Notes: generated from the sequence alone by a model not told the origin. A stretch of 64,000 nt of DNA from Hoeflea_A sp965228435 (GCA_965228435.1 OZ245818.1:3286001-3350000), one strand, 5' to 3'; numbered from the stretch's first letter, positions 45,723 to 55,203 are shown. A program made the numbers and translations.

Positions 45723-46435
45723 ACGCCCATCAATTTGGCAAACGCGGCGCTAAACTGCCTGTCAGCGCTGTCGAGGCAAGGGTCGCCGTGCCCGCTCAAC
45801 ACATGGCGGAATTCAAGTAACTTCAGGCGCGCAAAGTCCCCGGGTTTCGGGCGCGCCTTGTGCCACCATCCAGGGCCGATATTGGCGGGATTGAAGAAGC
45901 CGGCTTCGCGCATGACGATGATTGCGGTTTCGTTGAAGAACTCGTTCGGGCCGCTCAGATTTTGTAGACTGTCACACGAGATCAGTACGCCACCATGCCG
46001 ATCCAGTCGAAGAATGGCCTCGGGCTCATTTGTCGTATCAAAGGTGAAAACCGTGGAGCCTTCGCAAGGTCCGGGTTGGCTCGCGACGAGTTCTCTGGTG
46101 ATTTCCTCGCCGTGATCGAACTCCATGCCCGGTATGGCCCAGAATTCAGCTTCATATCTGTCCAAATAGAACGCGTCGTCACGGCCATGGTTGAACCCGA
46201 GCCGAACGATGTGCCGCACCGTTCCGAGCGCATCGAGCGCCCTCAGTCTTTCTCCGTCCAGTCGAACGGAATTTAAGATGGTCAAGTCAGTGCCGTCGCG
46301 CACGACCGTCATATTGCGGCTGAAGCACATTAGCCTTGCGCCACTGCCCGAATTCATCTGACCCATGACAAAAAAGATATCCGGAAGCACTTCGCGAAGT
46401 GATCCAACCGGCAGTGTGTCTGGAAAGTCAGCCAT
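45719..46435 (-). CDS. metallo-beta-lactamase-fold-like protein lacking the zinc motif
   Basis: 238 residues. MTVVRDGTDLTILNSVRLD, then HIVRLGFNHGRDDAFYLDRY, and a late FRHVLSGHGDP resemble the beta-lactamase fold, but the HxHxDH zinc motif is absent (the equivalent is GFNHGRDD). It may be a non-catalytic or altered-metal member of the DUF4336 type. No signal peptide. It lies between two membrane-protein genes and upstream of one to which it is coupled. Confidence 0.65.
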   Translation of the reverse strand: MADFPDTLPVGSLREVLPDIFFVMGQMNSGSGARLMCFSRNMTVVRDGTDLTILNSVRLDGERLRALDALGTVRHIVRLGFNHGRDDAFYLDRYEAEFWAIPGMEFDHGEEITRELVASQPGPCEGSTVFTFDTTNEPEAILRLDRHGGVLISCDSLQNLSGPNEFFNETAIIVMREAGFFNPANIGPGWWHKARPKPGDFARLKLLEFRHVLSGHGDPCLDSADRQFSAAFAKLMGV

Positions 46436-46547
46436 TTCAGCCCTCTATGGCGATAGTATTCGGCGCAGGTGCGATCCCTTCTGGGAATCAGAGCGGCGTT
46501 GTTGCGATGGGCGGTACATGCGGAACTGTTGCTCAGGCGCCGTCAGG

Positions 46548-46928
46548 TCACTCGGAACGCCAACCGAAGTATGTTTTCACGGGTTGGGTGAAGCTCAGAC
46601 CCAACCCGATCAGCGCGATGGCAAACCCGATGAAGGCCTTGGCGGGAATTGAGATCGCAAAGTCGACCACTATGGCAGTTCGCAATCCAATAATTGAGCG
46701 CTTCAGAATTGACGTCACGATCGCCGCGAAGGTCGCTATGTATCCGAGTAACGTCCAGAAGATCATTGTGACAGCGCTCGGGCCGCTGACCGATCCGAAC
46801 TGAAAGTCGTAGTACTTGAACCCGATCAGGAGACCGAGGGCGAGGCAGATCTTCAACGCATTCAGGATGAAGATGATGCGCAGAAGCGGTGGCTTGCCTA
46901 TGCCGATATCTGTGTCGAGGGCACTCAT
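46548..46928 (-). CDS. small membrane protein, unrecognised
   Basis: 126 residues, with three to four predicted helices (IIFILNALKICLALGLLIGF, VTMIFWTLLGYIATFAAIVT, FAISIPAKAFIGFAIALIGL). It follows the dehalogenase-like gene by 57 bp in the same direction. I do not recognise a family. Co-transcription with the dehalogenase is likely. Confidence 0.6.
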   Translation of the reverse strand: MSALDTDIGIGKPPLLRIIFILNALKICLALGLLIGFKYYDFQFGSVSGPSAVTMIFWTLLGYIATFAAIVTSILKRSIIGLRTAIVVDFAISIPAKAFIGFAIALIGLGLSFTQPVKTYFGWRSE

Positions 46929-46985
46929 GGTGATTGGTCCATTTGGAAGTTGGATGTGCCGGGCGAGACCGCCCGGCGATTGAGG

Positions 46986-47924
46986 TCAGACGCGGGTTAG
47001 CCAGTCTGCGAGACCTTTGCCGATCTCGTCCGGGTATTGTTCCTGGATGAAGTGCCCACCTTCGCCGAGATATACCGCCTCGATGTTGGTGAGGTTCTCC
47101 TTGATCCATTCAGCGGCAAAGTCCGGGATCACCGCGCCGGGGCTGACGTGGAACATCAGCTTCGGAAACGTGCTCTCTGCAACAAAGTCAGAGTTCGCTT
47201 GTACGACCGCGTGCACATCGGCGGGGCTGCCTTCCATTGGTATCTCGCGCGGCCAATCCAATAGGATTTGCCGAGATTCTACCGTCGGATAAGGACGATT
47301 GTATTCGGCCATGACTTCGTCGCTGAGACCCCCGCCATCGCGTCGCATGAAGGCGTCGAGGAAGAGGTTCTGCTCCATGATCATCTGCTCGCCAACACCC
47401 GGCGTACGAATGCCGGTAATGAACTGCAGCAATTCGGGTGGCAGAACGCTTACGTCTGTCATCGGCATGAACGGTGGGGCCATGGCTTCCATGAAGGCCA
47501 CCGCAGAGACGCGGTCAGGACGCGTGCGGGCATAATGCCAACCAAGCGCCGAGCCCCAGTCGTGAATCACCAGCACGGCATCATTCAAATCCAGACCATC
47601 GAGGAAGGTATGCAAATAGTGCGCACTCTCGTGATAGGTCTCGGTCATCTTCGGCTTGTCGCTATCACCCATTCCCATCAGGTCCGGGGCAATGGCACGG
47701 TGGCCGTCGGTGACGTAAGGGATGATGTTCCGCCACAGGTAGGACGACGCTGGGTTACCGTGCAGAAACACAATCGGACGGCCTTCTCCTGCATCAATAA
47801 AGGCCATCTTGTGACCGAGCACGTCGGCGTACTTCTTTTCAAACGGTGCGGCGAATGATGGTGCCGGCAAGAGGGCGGCTGCAGCGGTTGCTGCTGTGGC
47901 TTTGAGAAAGACTCTGCGGTCCAT
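46986..47924 (-). CDS. haloalkane dehalogenase-like alpha/beta hydrolase with Tat signal
   Basis: 312 residues from ATG 47924 (GGAG upstream). The start MDRRVFLKATAATAAAALLP is a Tat signal followed by an AxA site. The oxyanion motif HGNP is at 55-58, the nucleophile is Asp (D122 in VIHDWGSALGW) with the adjacent Trp typical of haloalkane dehalogenases, and the general-base His is about H291 (GEGGHFIQEQ). An Asp nucleophile also fits epoxide hydrolases. Export by Tat places the enzyme in the periplasm. A divergent LysR gene probably controls it. Confidence 0.82.
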   Translation of the reverse strand: MDRRVFLKATAATAAAALLPAPSFAAPFEKKYADVLGHKMAFIDAGEGRPIVFLHGNPASSYLWRNIIPYVTDGHRAIAPDLMGMGDSDKPKMTETYHESAHYLHTFLDGLDLNDAVLVIHDWGSALGWHYARTRPDRVSAVAFMEAMAPPFMPMTDVSVLPPELLQFITGIRTPGVGEQMIMEQNLFLDAFMRRDGGGLSDEVMAEYNRPYPTVESRQILLDWPREIPMEGSPADVHAVVQANSDFVAESTFPKLMFHVSPGAVIPDFAAEWIKENLTNIEAVYLGEGGHFIQEQYPDEIGKGLADWLTRV

Positions 47925-48001
47925 GGCGCTCTCCAGTTGCTTTTGACGCCATTTGATTAAGGATAGAATTAATGCCAATAAACGATCAATATGAACCTCA
48001 A

Positions 48002-48019
48002 TGGTTAGATTTTTAACCA
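48002..48019. promoter_or_regulatory. inverted repeat upstream of the LysR gene
   Basis: TGGTTA (48002-48007) and TAACCA (48014-48019) flank six bases, 11 bp before the LysR start and in the 105-bp divergent gap with the dehalogenase-like gene. The position suits a LysR autoregulatory site. Confidence 0.45.
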
Positions 48020-48029
48020 GGGACGAAAG

Positions 48030-48914
48030 ATGGACTGGACAGGCATTCCTTACTTCCTGGCCGCTGTGCGCAGCGGAACTCTTCGCGGCGCTGCGGAAAT
48101 TACCGGCGCAACACATGCGACCGTCAAACGCCATATCGAGGTTCTGGAAACGAGCTACGGAGTACAACTTTTCCGGCGCACTCGGCGCGGGCTGGAGTTG
48201 ACCTCGGCCGGCCGCAATTTACTGCCTTTGGTCGAAGACGCAGAGCTAAAGGTCAACGAAGCCCGAAAACGTGTTCAAGGCCTCGACAAGGAAGAAACCG
48301 GTGTCGTCCGGTTCTCAACCACCGGCACGCTCGCCTACGAGATTGTCGCTCCGATCCTCGCGCGGTTTAGTAAGGCTTATCCGGAGATCGATCTCGAGAT
48401 CAATGTGACTGACCGGATGGAAGACATCAATCGCCTTCAAACGGACGTCTCCCTGCGCTACGCCAAAAACGTGTCCGACGATGTGATCGCGCGCAAACTC
48501 TTCAGGCTTGCACTGGTGGACATGGCCAGCCGGGACTACCTGGAAACCAATCTGGCACTCTCTGGTTCCGGCGGCGAAGGGCTGCATGTTATCGGTTGGG
48601 AAAAAGCTGAGCGGCAACCGGATTGGCTGAAGGAGTTTCGATACCCGAAAGCTCAAGTGCGGCATGCAACCCAAGACCCCATCTTGCAACTCGCTTTGGC
48701 GCGACGTGGATTGGGGATTGCTACCAACTCGGTTTACTTCACTACAGTGTATCCAGAACTAATCCCCTTGCCTGGAGCAAAACCATACCTGGATCGGCAT
48801 CTTTGGCTTCTTTTTCATTCCGAACTGCGCCGCACTGTCCGTGTCAGACGCTTCATCGACTTCCTGGCGAAGGAGCTAACTGCAATGAAACCGCTACTAC
48901 AGGCTGGTGCGTAG
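48030..48914 (+). CDS. LysR-family transcriptional regulator
   Basis: 294 residues. The N-terminal HTH is clear (AVRSGTLRGAAEITGATHAT, then VKRHIEVLETSYGVQLFRR), followed by a periplasmic-binding-like effector domain (VVRFSTTGTLAYEIVAPILARF). It is divergent from the dehalogenase-like operon and is its likely activator. Confidence 0.88.
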   Translation: MDWTGIPYFLAAVRSGTLRGAAEITGATHATVKRHIEVLETSYGVQLFRRTRRGLELTSAGRNLLPLVEDAELKVNEARKRVQGLDKEETGVVRFSTTGTLAYEIVAPILARFSKAYPEIDLEINVTDRMEDINRLQTDVSLRYAKNVSDDVIARKLFRLALVDMASRDYLETNLALSGSGGEGLHVIGWEKAERQPDWLKEFRYPKAQVRHATQDPILQLALARRGLGIATNSVYFTTVYPELIPLPGAKPYLDRHLWLLFHSELRRTVRVRRFIDFLAKELTAMKPLLQAGA

Positions 48915-49213
48915 CGCCCGCATTCGAAGCCGAGAATGTGCGATAAGGCTCGCTCGGATCTTCAAATAGAGGCTATTGCCCGGTCTACGCCTGCTGAGAT
49001 TTTGTTGTCGGTGAAGAGGGCCCAAGCGGCTCAACAGAAGGGCAGCTTTATCCCGCACCTAACCCTTCGCCCAACTCTTGTCTGCTTACCGACTGGAAGC
49101 TGACGATCCTGCTTCATGCGTACACGGCGTGGACGACACCGTATTAGGCCGCAAGAAACGGGTGGTTTTGCTCTGGTGAATGCCTGTAATGGCGTCCCGA
49201 GGACGGACGCTTC
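48915..49213. other. 299-bp intergenic region with no recognised feature
   Basis: Between the LysR and LysE genes. A 55-codon open frame (48936-49103) has no ribosome-binding site and non-typical codon use, so it is not called. No repeat, tRNA or clear terminator was seen. Confidence 0.55.
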
Positions 49214-49807
49214 ATGATCCAGACGACCATCGCCCTGATCCTGTTTCTGTTTCCGCTGGCCTATAGTCCCGGCCCGGGAAACCTTTTCTTTGCGGCCAAC
49301 GGCGCGCGTTTCGGCTTTCGTTCGACCGTGCCCGCCAATGCCGGCTATCACGCGGCAACCTGGATCGTCACGGCCGGCATCGGCTTCGGGTTCATTTCCG
49401 CCTTCGATCGATTTCCGGGCGCGTTCCTGGCGGTCAAAATTGCCGGCTCGGTTTACGTATTGTGGATCGCCTGGAAACTCTTCAGATCTGGCGTTCTCAG
49501 GGAAGGCGGCGTTGCGAAACCGGCGACATTCGTCGACGGAGCCGTTCTTCTTCTCCTCAATCCGAAAGCCTATGTGATCATCGCGCTGATGTTCACCCAG
49601 TTTCTCCATCCCTCCAGTGAGCAGCTCGTCGCTGTGCTGCTGATCTCGACGGTTTTCACCTTCAACAATCTGGTGGCGTTTTCGGTCTGGACACTGGTCG
49701 GCGACAGGATTTCGCGAGTGTTTCGAACGCCGGATAGCGCCCATCGGCTCAACATGACATTCGGCGCCATGCTGGCCATGGTCGGCGTCTGGATGCTGTT
49801 TTCGTAG
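49214..49807 (+). CDS. LysE-family translocator
   Basis: 197 residues, about six helices. The family motif near the start is FPLAYSPGPGNLFFAANGARFG (Pro-Gly-Pro-Gly), and VLLLLNPKAYVIIALMFTQF lies in the middle. Probably an amino-acid or small-metabolite exporter. It converges with the metallophosphatase gene. Confidence 0.82.
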   Translation: MIQTTIALILFLFPLAYSPGPGNLFFAANGARFGFRSTVPANAGYHAATWIVTAGIGFGFISAFDRFPGAFLAVKIAGSVYVLWIAWKLFRSGVLREGGVAKPATFVDGAVLLLLNPKAYVIIALMFTQFLHPSSEQLVAVLLISTVFTFNNLVAFSVWTLVGDRISRVFRTPDSAHRLNMTFGAMLAMVGVWMLFS

Positions 49808-49818
49808 CAGTCGCAGTC

Positions 49819-51054
49819 CTATTCCAATCTGCAGCTTGCGGCTTCTACCGGAGCCTCGCAGTGGCCGACCCTTGCGCCATGTGGATCGAAAAACGTTACA
49901 CTCGAACCATCGGCCGAGCGGTCGAGACGGCCGAAACCGAACTGATTGTAGCCGAAGGTGTCACCGATCACCCCATGTCCAACCTCCAGACCGTCTACTC
50001 TTCCTTGCGGCGCGGTGTAGAGCCAGACCCCGCCATTGCCGATCGATATCTGCACGGGATTGCCCGGGATAGTGACAATCTGCACGAAATGGAGATCGCC
50101 TGACAGCACCGCTGAGACGCGCCTCGGAAGCATATGTGCAAATGCCTCGCGCTGGATCGACTCCAGGGTTTCAAGCTCCGTTGCGTGGATGTGTTTGCTT
50201 CCATAGCCCCAGAGCGGGGTGTGGGTCAGGACGAACGTCTCCCTGTCCAACTTCGGCAGGACCGCCAGGAATTGCCGCCGCATGGCGCGCAGGCGGTCCC
50301 AGGTGTAGAAATCCCGGTTGCGGGTAGAGCTGTCGATGACCGGCAGCTGCAGGTCGTCGAAGGCCACCACGAAGGGTGCTTCGTAGTTGTCGCACATAAA
50401 CGGCGTGCGGACCGGTTCCGTCGCCAGATAGCGAAGGTAGCCGCGCCAGGAGCGTTCGCAACTCTCGTGGTTGCCGCGAACGAACAGAAATGCATGGGCC
50501 TGCAGCATCGATGTTGCGGGCGCGAAGAAGTCGGCTTCCCAGGTGGGCCAGTTGTCTCCATAGACCTGTCCGCATCTGCCCGGATCCGGACATTTTTCCT
50601 CGCGGTAATGGTAGTCGCCGAGGTGGATCGCAAAGTCCGCCTGCTTCGCGGCGATGGATTGGGAGATTGTGGCAAACGGCCAGGCAACCGGGTCGTTGCA
50701 GGACTGAATCGGACGGCCTTCCTTGAGACGGCACCCGGTATCGCCAACCAGGAGGATACGATCAGCCCGGTCCGGGCGCAGCGGAAAACGGCGCCCGTCC
50801 AGTTCGGCTCTGGTTACGGACTGATCCGTTGTGAATTCACAAACGCTGTTGGGAAAATCAGCGACAGGGCCGGCTCGCAGCGACATCGGCCGTTGAACGC
50901 CATTGACGATCATCGTTGGACACTGCGTGTCATCGACAACGGCTCGAAAACTCTGCGCGGTTCCTGGGGCCAGTTGTGTCCAGGAGTAGAGCACGTCGGC
51001 CTGCGCCGGAATGGTCAGCAATGCAGCGGTAACGATCGCGATCAGGTATCTCAA
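49819..51054 (-). CDS. secreted metallophosphatase (calcineurin-like phosphoesterase)
   Basis: 411 residues with a signal peptide (YLIAIVTAALLTIPAQA). The metal-binding motifs of the fold are in order: LLVGDTGC, IHLGDYHYR, FVRGNHESC, LTHTPLWGYG and VLSGDLHF. Six or more Cys outside the core suggest disulphides in the periplasm. Probably a phosphomonoesterase or phosphodiesterase. It is 139 bp from the pentapeptide gene and likely separately transcribed. Confidence 0.84.
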   Translation of the reverse strand: MRYLIAIVTAALLTIPAQADVLYSWTQLAPGTAQSFRAVVDDTQCPTMIVNGVQRPMSLRAGPVADFPNSVCEFTTDQSVTRAELDGRRFPLRPDRADRILLVGDTGCRLKEGRPIQSCNDPVAWPFATISQSIAAKQADFAIHLGDYHYREEKCPDPGRCGQVYGDNWPTWEADFFAPATSMLQAHAFLFVRGNHESCERSWRGYLRYLATEPVRTPFMCDNYEAPFVVAFDDLQLPVIDSSTRNRDFYTWDRLRAMRRQFLAVLPKLDRETFVLTHTPLWGYGSKHIHATELETLESIQREAFAHMLPRRVSAVLSGDLHFVQIVTIPGNPVQISIGNGGVWLYTAPQGRVDGLEVGHGVIGDTFGYNQFGFGRLDRSADGSSVTFFDPHGARVGHCEAPVEAASCRLE

Positions 51055-51193
51055 CGGCGAAGCCTCTCCGGTCGTTCGTTAGTCGGCTCGCTACAGAAGC
51101 AGCGCACGACTCCTCGATGCGCCACGCTGGCATCGCACGGACGGCAAATCAATTGGTTGTTTCGGATTGCGGCAGGAAATCTTCCGGTTGGCG

Positions 51194-51730
51194 CTAACGT
51201 CGCCCGAAGATCGTGCTGTCTTCAAGTCCTCGAAGCTGCTCCGGTCGGGTTCCCGTTTGCCAGAAACCGCCCATCATCAGGGCTCCAGCCAAAACAGCCG
51301 GTTCGTCCAGTTCAGCATCAGCGATGGAGAAATTGCCGTTGGCGAGGATGCCGGAGAAGTCGATGCCAGCCGCGGCGCGGCAATGGTCGAAAGTCGCGAT
51401 GCCGCGAAAATCCGCCCCGTCGAAACGGGCCATATCGTGAAAATGTGCCTCATCAAAGCGGGCGTCATTGAAAAAGCAGGATTGTTCGAAGCTGGCGGCA
51501 GCGCGAAACGTCGCTCCACGGAACCAGCTGAGGCCACGGAAAACCGCGTGATCGCAGCGGACATCCTGTTCGAACACGGTGCCGGAGAAGTCGCAGCCGC
51601 AGAGGTCCTGGTTGGAAAGGTCGAGTGGTTCACGTACCACGCAATGGCTGAAATCGGCGAAGTGACCAAAAGCCGGTGGTTCGCTCAACCGCCGCAGGAT
51701 CTCGAGGGCGGTGCATTCGCGACCCGTCAC
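51194..51730 (-). CDS. pentapeptide-repeat-type protein
   Basis: 178 residues from GTG 51730, which overlaps the stop of the FAD monooxygenase gene (GTGA). An ATG at 51793 would extend it far into that gene and is less likely. The sequence shows a right-handed beta-helix pattern of A/C-x-F repeats every five residues: CDFSGTVFEQ, AVFRGLSWFRGATF, ARFDEAHFHDMARFDGADF. The function is unknown. It is the last gene of the aromatic operon. Confidence 0.7.
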   Translation of the reverse strand: MTGRECTALEILRRLSEPPAFGHFADFSHCVVREPLDLSNQDLCGCDFSGTVFEQDVRCDHAVFRGLSWFRGATFRAAASFEQSCFFNDARFDEAHFHDMARFDGADFRGIATFDHCRAAAGIDFSGILANGNFSIADAELDEPAVLAGALMMGGFWQTGTRPEQLRGLEDSTIFGRR

Positions 51731-52851
51731 AACGGCACCTGCCAGGCATCGTAGCCGTAGACCCAGTCGGCATTGCCACCCTTCTTCAGCCATTCATTGC
51801 CGCGCGAGGCGATCTGGATCCTGGCCGTGCGCTCCTTGCGGGCGGCCTCGTAGCGTTGAAGGGCGTCGGGAACGGTCGTGGCTGCCGCTTCTTCCAGGCA
51901 GCGGGCCAGCACGATGGCGTCCTCGATGGCCTGGCAAGCACCCTGTGCCATAAAGGGCGTCATCGGATGTGCCGCATCGCCGAGCAATGTGGCGCGGCCG
52001 ACCGACCATTGCGGCATCGGTTCGCGAACATAGAGTGCCGATTTGGTAACTTCGGAGCAGGCGTCGAGCAGGGCCCGCGCATTGGGATGGAAGTCGGCAT
52101 AGGCCGCACGCAGTTCTTCCACGTCGCCCGGCGACGTCCAGCTTTCCTCGCGCCAGTCTTCCTGTGGCGTCGTGGCGAACACGAATATCTCCTGGCCACC
52201 GCTCAGCGGAAAGACGACGATTTGGCGTGACGGTTCCGGGCCCCACCATTTGGTGAAGGCATCGAGATCCGGCAGTTCGTCTGCGCGTTCACGTGGAAAC
52301 GTGGCGCGATAGGAGACGAGGCCAGTGAATTCAGGATGTTCCGGCCCGAAAAGGGCATTGCGCACCACGGAATGAATGCCGTCGGCGCCGATCAGGACAT
52401 CGAAAGCCTCGGACGTTTCGTCGGCGAATTGGATGGTCGCGCCATCAGCGTTCTGTGACACACCGGTCGCCCGATGGGCCATGCGGAAGCATGATTGCGG
52501 CAACGCTTCTTCCAGTTGCTGAAGAAGATCGGCACGGTGGATGGTCAATTGCTTCGCACCGTATTTGGTCTCTGCGGCGTCCCGCATTTCGATGCGCGAG
52601 GTTTCTTCACCCGTGTCCCAGGTGCGGCTGATGCGATGGGTTGGGCTGGCCGCAAGTTCATTCAACGCGTCAGCGATACCGAGCCGGGCGAGCGCGTGCA
52701 CGGCATTGGGCGTCAGGTTGATGTCCGCGCCAACCCGGGCGAAACGGGCGGTCTGCTCGAACAGCGTTACCTCGTGACCCGCACGGCGCAACGCGATAGC
52801 ACAGGTCAGGCCGCCGACCCCGGCGCCGACGATGCCAATTTTGAGAGTCAT
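51727..52851 (-). CDS. FAD-dependent aromatic monooxygenase (salicylate hydroxylase-like)
   Basis: 374 residues, group A flavoprotein hydroxylase. The FAD motif GIVGAGVGGLTCAIALRR is at the start; the DG motif is DVLIGADGIHSVVR and the GD motif GDAAHPMTPFMAQGACQA. NAD(P)H-dependent hydroxylation or decarboxylative hydroxylation of an aromatic acid is expected. It is joined to ALDH (ATGA) and the pentapeptide gene (GTGA). Confidence 0.84.
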   Translation of the reverse strand: MTLKIGIVGAGVGGLTCAIALRRAGHEVTLFEQTARFARVGADINLTPNAVHALARLGIADALNELAASPTHRISRTWDTGEETSRIEMRDAAETKYGAKQLTIHRADLLQQLEEALPQSCFRMAHRATGVSQNADGATIQFADETSEAFDVLIGADGIHSVVRNALFGPEHPEFTGLVSYRATFPRERADELPDLDAFTKWWGPEPSRQIVVFPLSGGQEIFVFATTPQEDWREESWTSPGDVEELRAAYADFHPNARALLDACSEVTKSALYVREPMPQWSVGRATLLGDAAHPMTPFMAQGACQAIEDAIVLARCLEEAAATTVPDALQRYEAARKERTARIQIASRGNEWLKKGGNADWVYGYDAWQVPL

Positions 52852-54353
52852 TCGGAAACCTCTTGTGTCAATCGTGCCCAGGGGTGCGGGGCGCCGCTCA
52901 GGTCCACATACATCGCCTTCTGGCGCATATAGGCGCGCATGCCCTCACGCCCTTTTTCACGACCGGTGCCGCTCGCCTTGTCGCCGCCGAAAGGCGTCGA
53001 TATGGAAAACTGCTTGTAGGTGTTGATCCAGACGGTTCCCGCCTGGATCGCTCTGGCGACCCGCCAGCATTTTGGAAAGTCGCGGCTCCAGAGACCGGCT
53101 GCCAGGCCGTAATCGTTGTCGTTGGCCATCTCGATCACGTCCCGCTCGTCTTGAAACGGCAAAACCGTCAGGACCGGACCGAAGACTTCCTCGCGGCAGA
53201 TTTCAGCATTGTTGGGCAGGCCGGAGAGGATGGTCGGCAGATAATAGATACCGCCCGACAGTGCCGGATCGGCAGGACGCGTTCCGCCGGCAAGAACCTG
53301 CGCGCCGTCCGATCTGGCGCGCTCGACCATCGCCTCGATTTGTTCGCGATGGTCGGGATGGATCAGTGGCGCTACCTGGGTCTCGGGATCATGGGGATGA
53401 CCGACGACGAGGTTTTTCGTGGCCGCCAGAAGCCGGCTAAGGAATTCATCCAGAATGGACGCTTGAACAAACAGCCGCGAGCCGGCAATGCAGGATTGAC
53501 CGGTGGAGGAAAAGATGCCGAACAGGACACCGGCTACCGCAACGTCGACATCGCAATCATCGAAGACGATGGTCGGCGACTTTCCGCCGAGTTCCAGCGA
53601 TATGGGCATCAGCTTTTCGGCCGCCTTGACCGCGATGCGCCGGCCGGTGGCCGTCCCACCGGTGAACGAGACCCGCCCGATGTCCGGATGGGTGACCAGA
53701 AGCTCGCCGATTTCGGCGCCACTGCCGGGCAGGACGGAAAACAGGCCCTTCGGCAGTCCCGCCGCCTCGATGATACGGGCCAGTTCCAGTGAGACCAGCG
53801 GGCTCCAGGAGGATGGCTTCAGGATAACGGCGTTTCCGGCCGCAAGCGCCGGTGCGATCTTCTGGGCGTCGCTGGCGATGGGCGAGTTCCAAGGTGTGAT
53901 AGCGGCGACCACACCGAGAGGCTCATGGGTCGAAAGCGTCAGATAGTCACCGCGTGGTGTTGTCAGTGTTTCGTCGCTGGTTTCGCAGACAGAAGCGAAA
54001 TAGCGGAAGGTGCCGGCGGCCGACATCGCCAGTGCGGTCGTTTCACCCAGGGTCTTGCCGGTGTCGCGGCTCTGGATATAGGCGATGCGCGCCCGGTTGG
54101 CGTCGATGCCGTCGGCAATCGCATGCAGCAAGGCGGCCCGTTCATGGGGCTTGCGATCCGACCAGTGTGTGGCTTGCGCCGTTTTCGCCTTTTCAATAGC
54201 GGCCAGTCCGTCTTCGACAGAGGCACCGTTGATGATGCGATTGAGGCTCATATCGGCTGAAAAGCGGGATTCGATTTCTGCGCCTTTGCCGCGCTGCCAT
54301 TCGCCGGCAAAATAAAGCTTGTTTTCCGGCATCTCGCAGGTTTCGATCGACAT
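52848..54353 (-). CDS. aldehyde dehydrogenase (NAD(P)+)
   Basis: 501 residues. Catalytic Cys in FSSTGQSCIAGSRLF, the general-base Glu in SLELGGKSPTIVFD, and the Asn/cofactor regions TPWNSPI and FTGGTATGRRIA are all present. Typical of aldehyde dehydrogenases that oxidise semialdehydes such as 2-hydroxymuconate semialdehyde. In this operon it would act after ring cleavage or after the TPP enzyme. Coupled to the FAD monooxygenase. Confidence 0.88.
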   Translation of the reverse strand: MSIETCEMPENKLYFAGEWQRGKGAEIESRFSADMSLNRIINGASVEDGLAAIEKAKTAQATHWSDRKPHERAALLHAIADGIDANRARIAYIQSRDTGKTLGETTALAMSAAGTFRYFASVCETSDETLTTPRGDYLTLSTHEPLGVVAAITPWNSPIASDAQKIAPALAAGNAVILKPSSWSPLVSLELARIIEAAGLPKGLFSVLPGSGAEIGELLVTHPDIGRVSFTGGTATGRRIAVKAAEKLMPISLELGGKSPTIVFDDCDVDVAVAGVLFGIFSSTGQSCIAGSRLFVQASILDEFLSRLLAATKNLVVGHPHDPETQVAPLIHPDHREQIEAMVERARSDGAQVLAGGTRPADPALSGGIYYLPTILSGLPNNAEICREEVFGPVLTVLPFQDERDVIEMANDNDYGLAAGLWSRDFPKCWRVARAIQAGTVWINTYKQFSISTPFGGDKASGTGREKGREGMRAYMRQKAMYVDLSGAPHPWARLTQEVSE

Positions 54354-54363
54354 CTTGGTTCCC

Positions 54364-55203
54364 TCAGGAAACGATCGGTGCAGTCCGTCGCGTCACTTCC
54401 CGTGCCAGGCTGTAGACGGTGGTCAGCGACGTTCTGGGATTGGCGGGCGACGGATGGCCTTCAATGCGAACCGACAGGCTGGCGGCATCGGATTCGACCT
54501 CCAGCGCATGGATATTGGCCGAGACGCCCGGGTCGGCGATCAGCACGACCTGCGTCTGGTCGAAACCGCAGCCGGCCAGCGCGATCGTGGCGGCGACATT
54601 GGCGTTTTTAGGGTAGAGCGCGGCGGCCTCGCGCGCCGAACCCTTGAACAGCACGGCCTCGGTTTCCAACGCCTGCAGATCGACAATGGAGTCGGCATGG
54701 GTGCCGGCCCAGGCGATCGGGGGCTTGCGCGACGTGTAGGTGACGCGGTGAAGGTCCGCTTCCTTGAGACCGGCAAGAATGTCCATGCCGCCGACCGCTC
54801 CGGCGGGCAGGACAAGTCGTGTTCCGCCGGAAAGTGCCGCTTGCTCGAGCCGTTGGTGAAGATCGGAATCGCAGAGCGCACCGGTCGAGGCAATCACCGT
54901 TTCCGTGCCATTGGCCAGAAGGTCGGGAACGAAATCGGCAACGGCCGAATGTCCCGCGGCTTCGATTGCCAAATCCTGGCGCAGGGCAGTGAATTCGCTG
55001 GCGTCTTCGCAAACCCGCAGCGCTGCCGCCGTTTCGTCGACGCAGTGGGCGAAGGCCTGCTCTGCGTCCTGCCTTCGGCCCGGTTTGACCAGCAGCGAAA
55101 GCTCCCGCAGCGGCTGCGCCAGTGATCGTGCCAGGATCGAGACGAGTTCGGTGGTGATATTGCCGGCGCCGATGATGCCGAGGGATTCGACCGGTCGGCT
55201 CAT
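54364..55203 (-). CDS. aspartate dehydrogenase-family protein (NadX/AspDH)
   Basis: 279 residues. The cofactor motif is GIIGAGNITTELVS and the family motif GSAREAAALYPKNANVAATIALAG is well conserved, along with the Cys/Gly region IASTGALCD and AWAGTHADS near the substrate site. The family converts aspartate to iminoaspartate/oxaloacetate with NAD(P). In an aromatic operon it may instead reduce or deaminate another amino or keto acid. Its ATG overlaps the stop of the TPP gene (ATGA). Confidence 0.85.
   Translation of the reverse strand: MSRPVESLGIIGAGNITTELVSILARSLAQPLRELSLLVKPGRRQDAEQAFAHCVDETAAALRVCEDASEFTALRQDLAIEAAGHSAVADFVPDLLANGTETVIASTGALCDSDLHQRLEQAALSGGTRLVLPAGAVGGMDILAGLKEADLHRVTYTSRKPPIAWAGTHADSIVDLQALETEAVLFKGSAREAAALYPKNANVAATIALAGCGFDQTQVVLIADPGVSANIHALEVESDAASLSVRIEGHPSPANPRTSLTTVYSLAREVTRRTAPIVS

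Noticed and set aside
48936..49103. 55-codon plus-strand frame
   Set aside because: No ribosome-binding site, codon use unlike neighbouring genes, no coupling to another gene.
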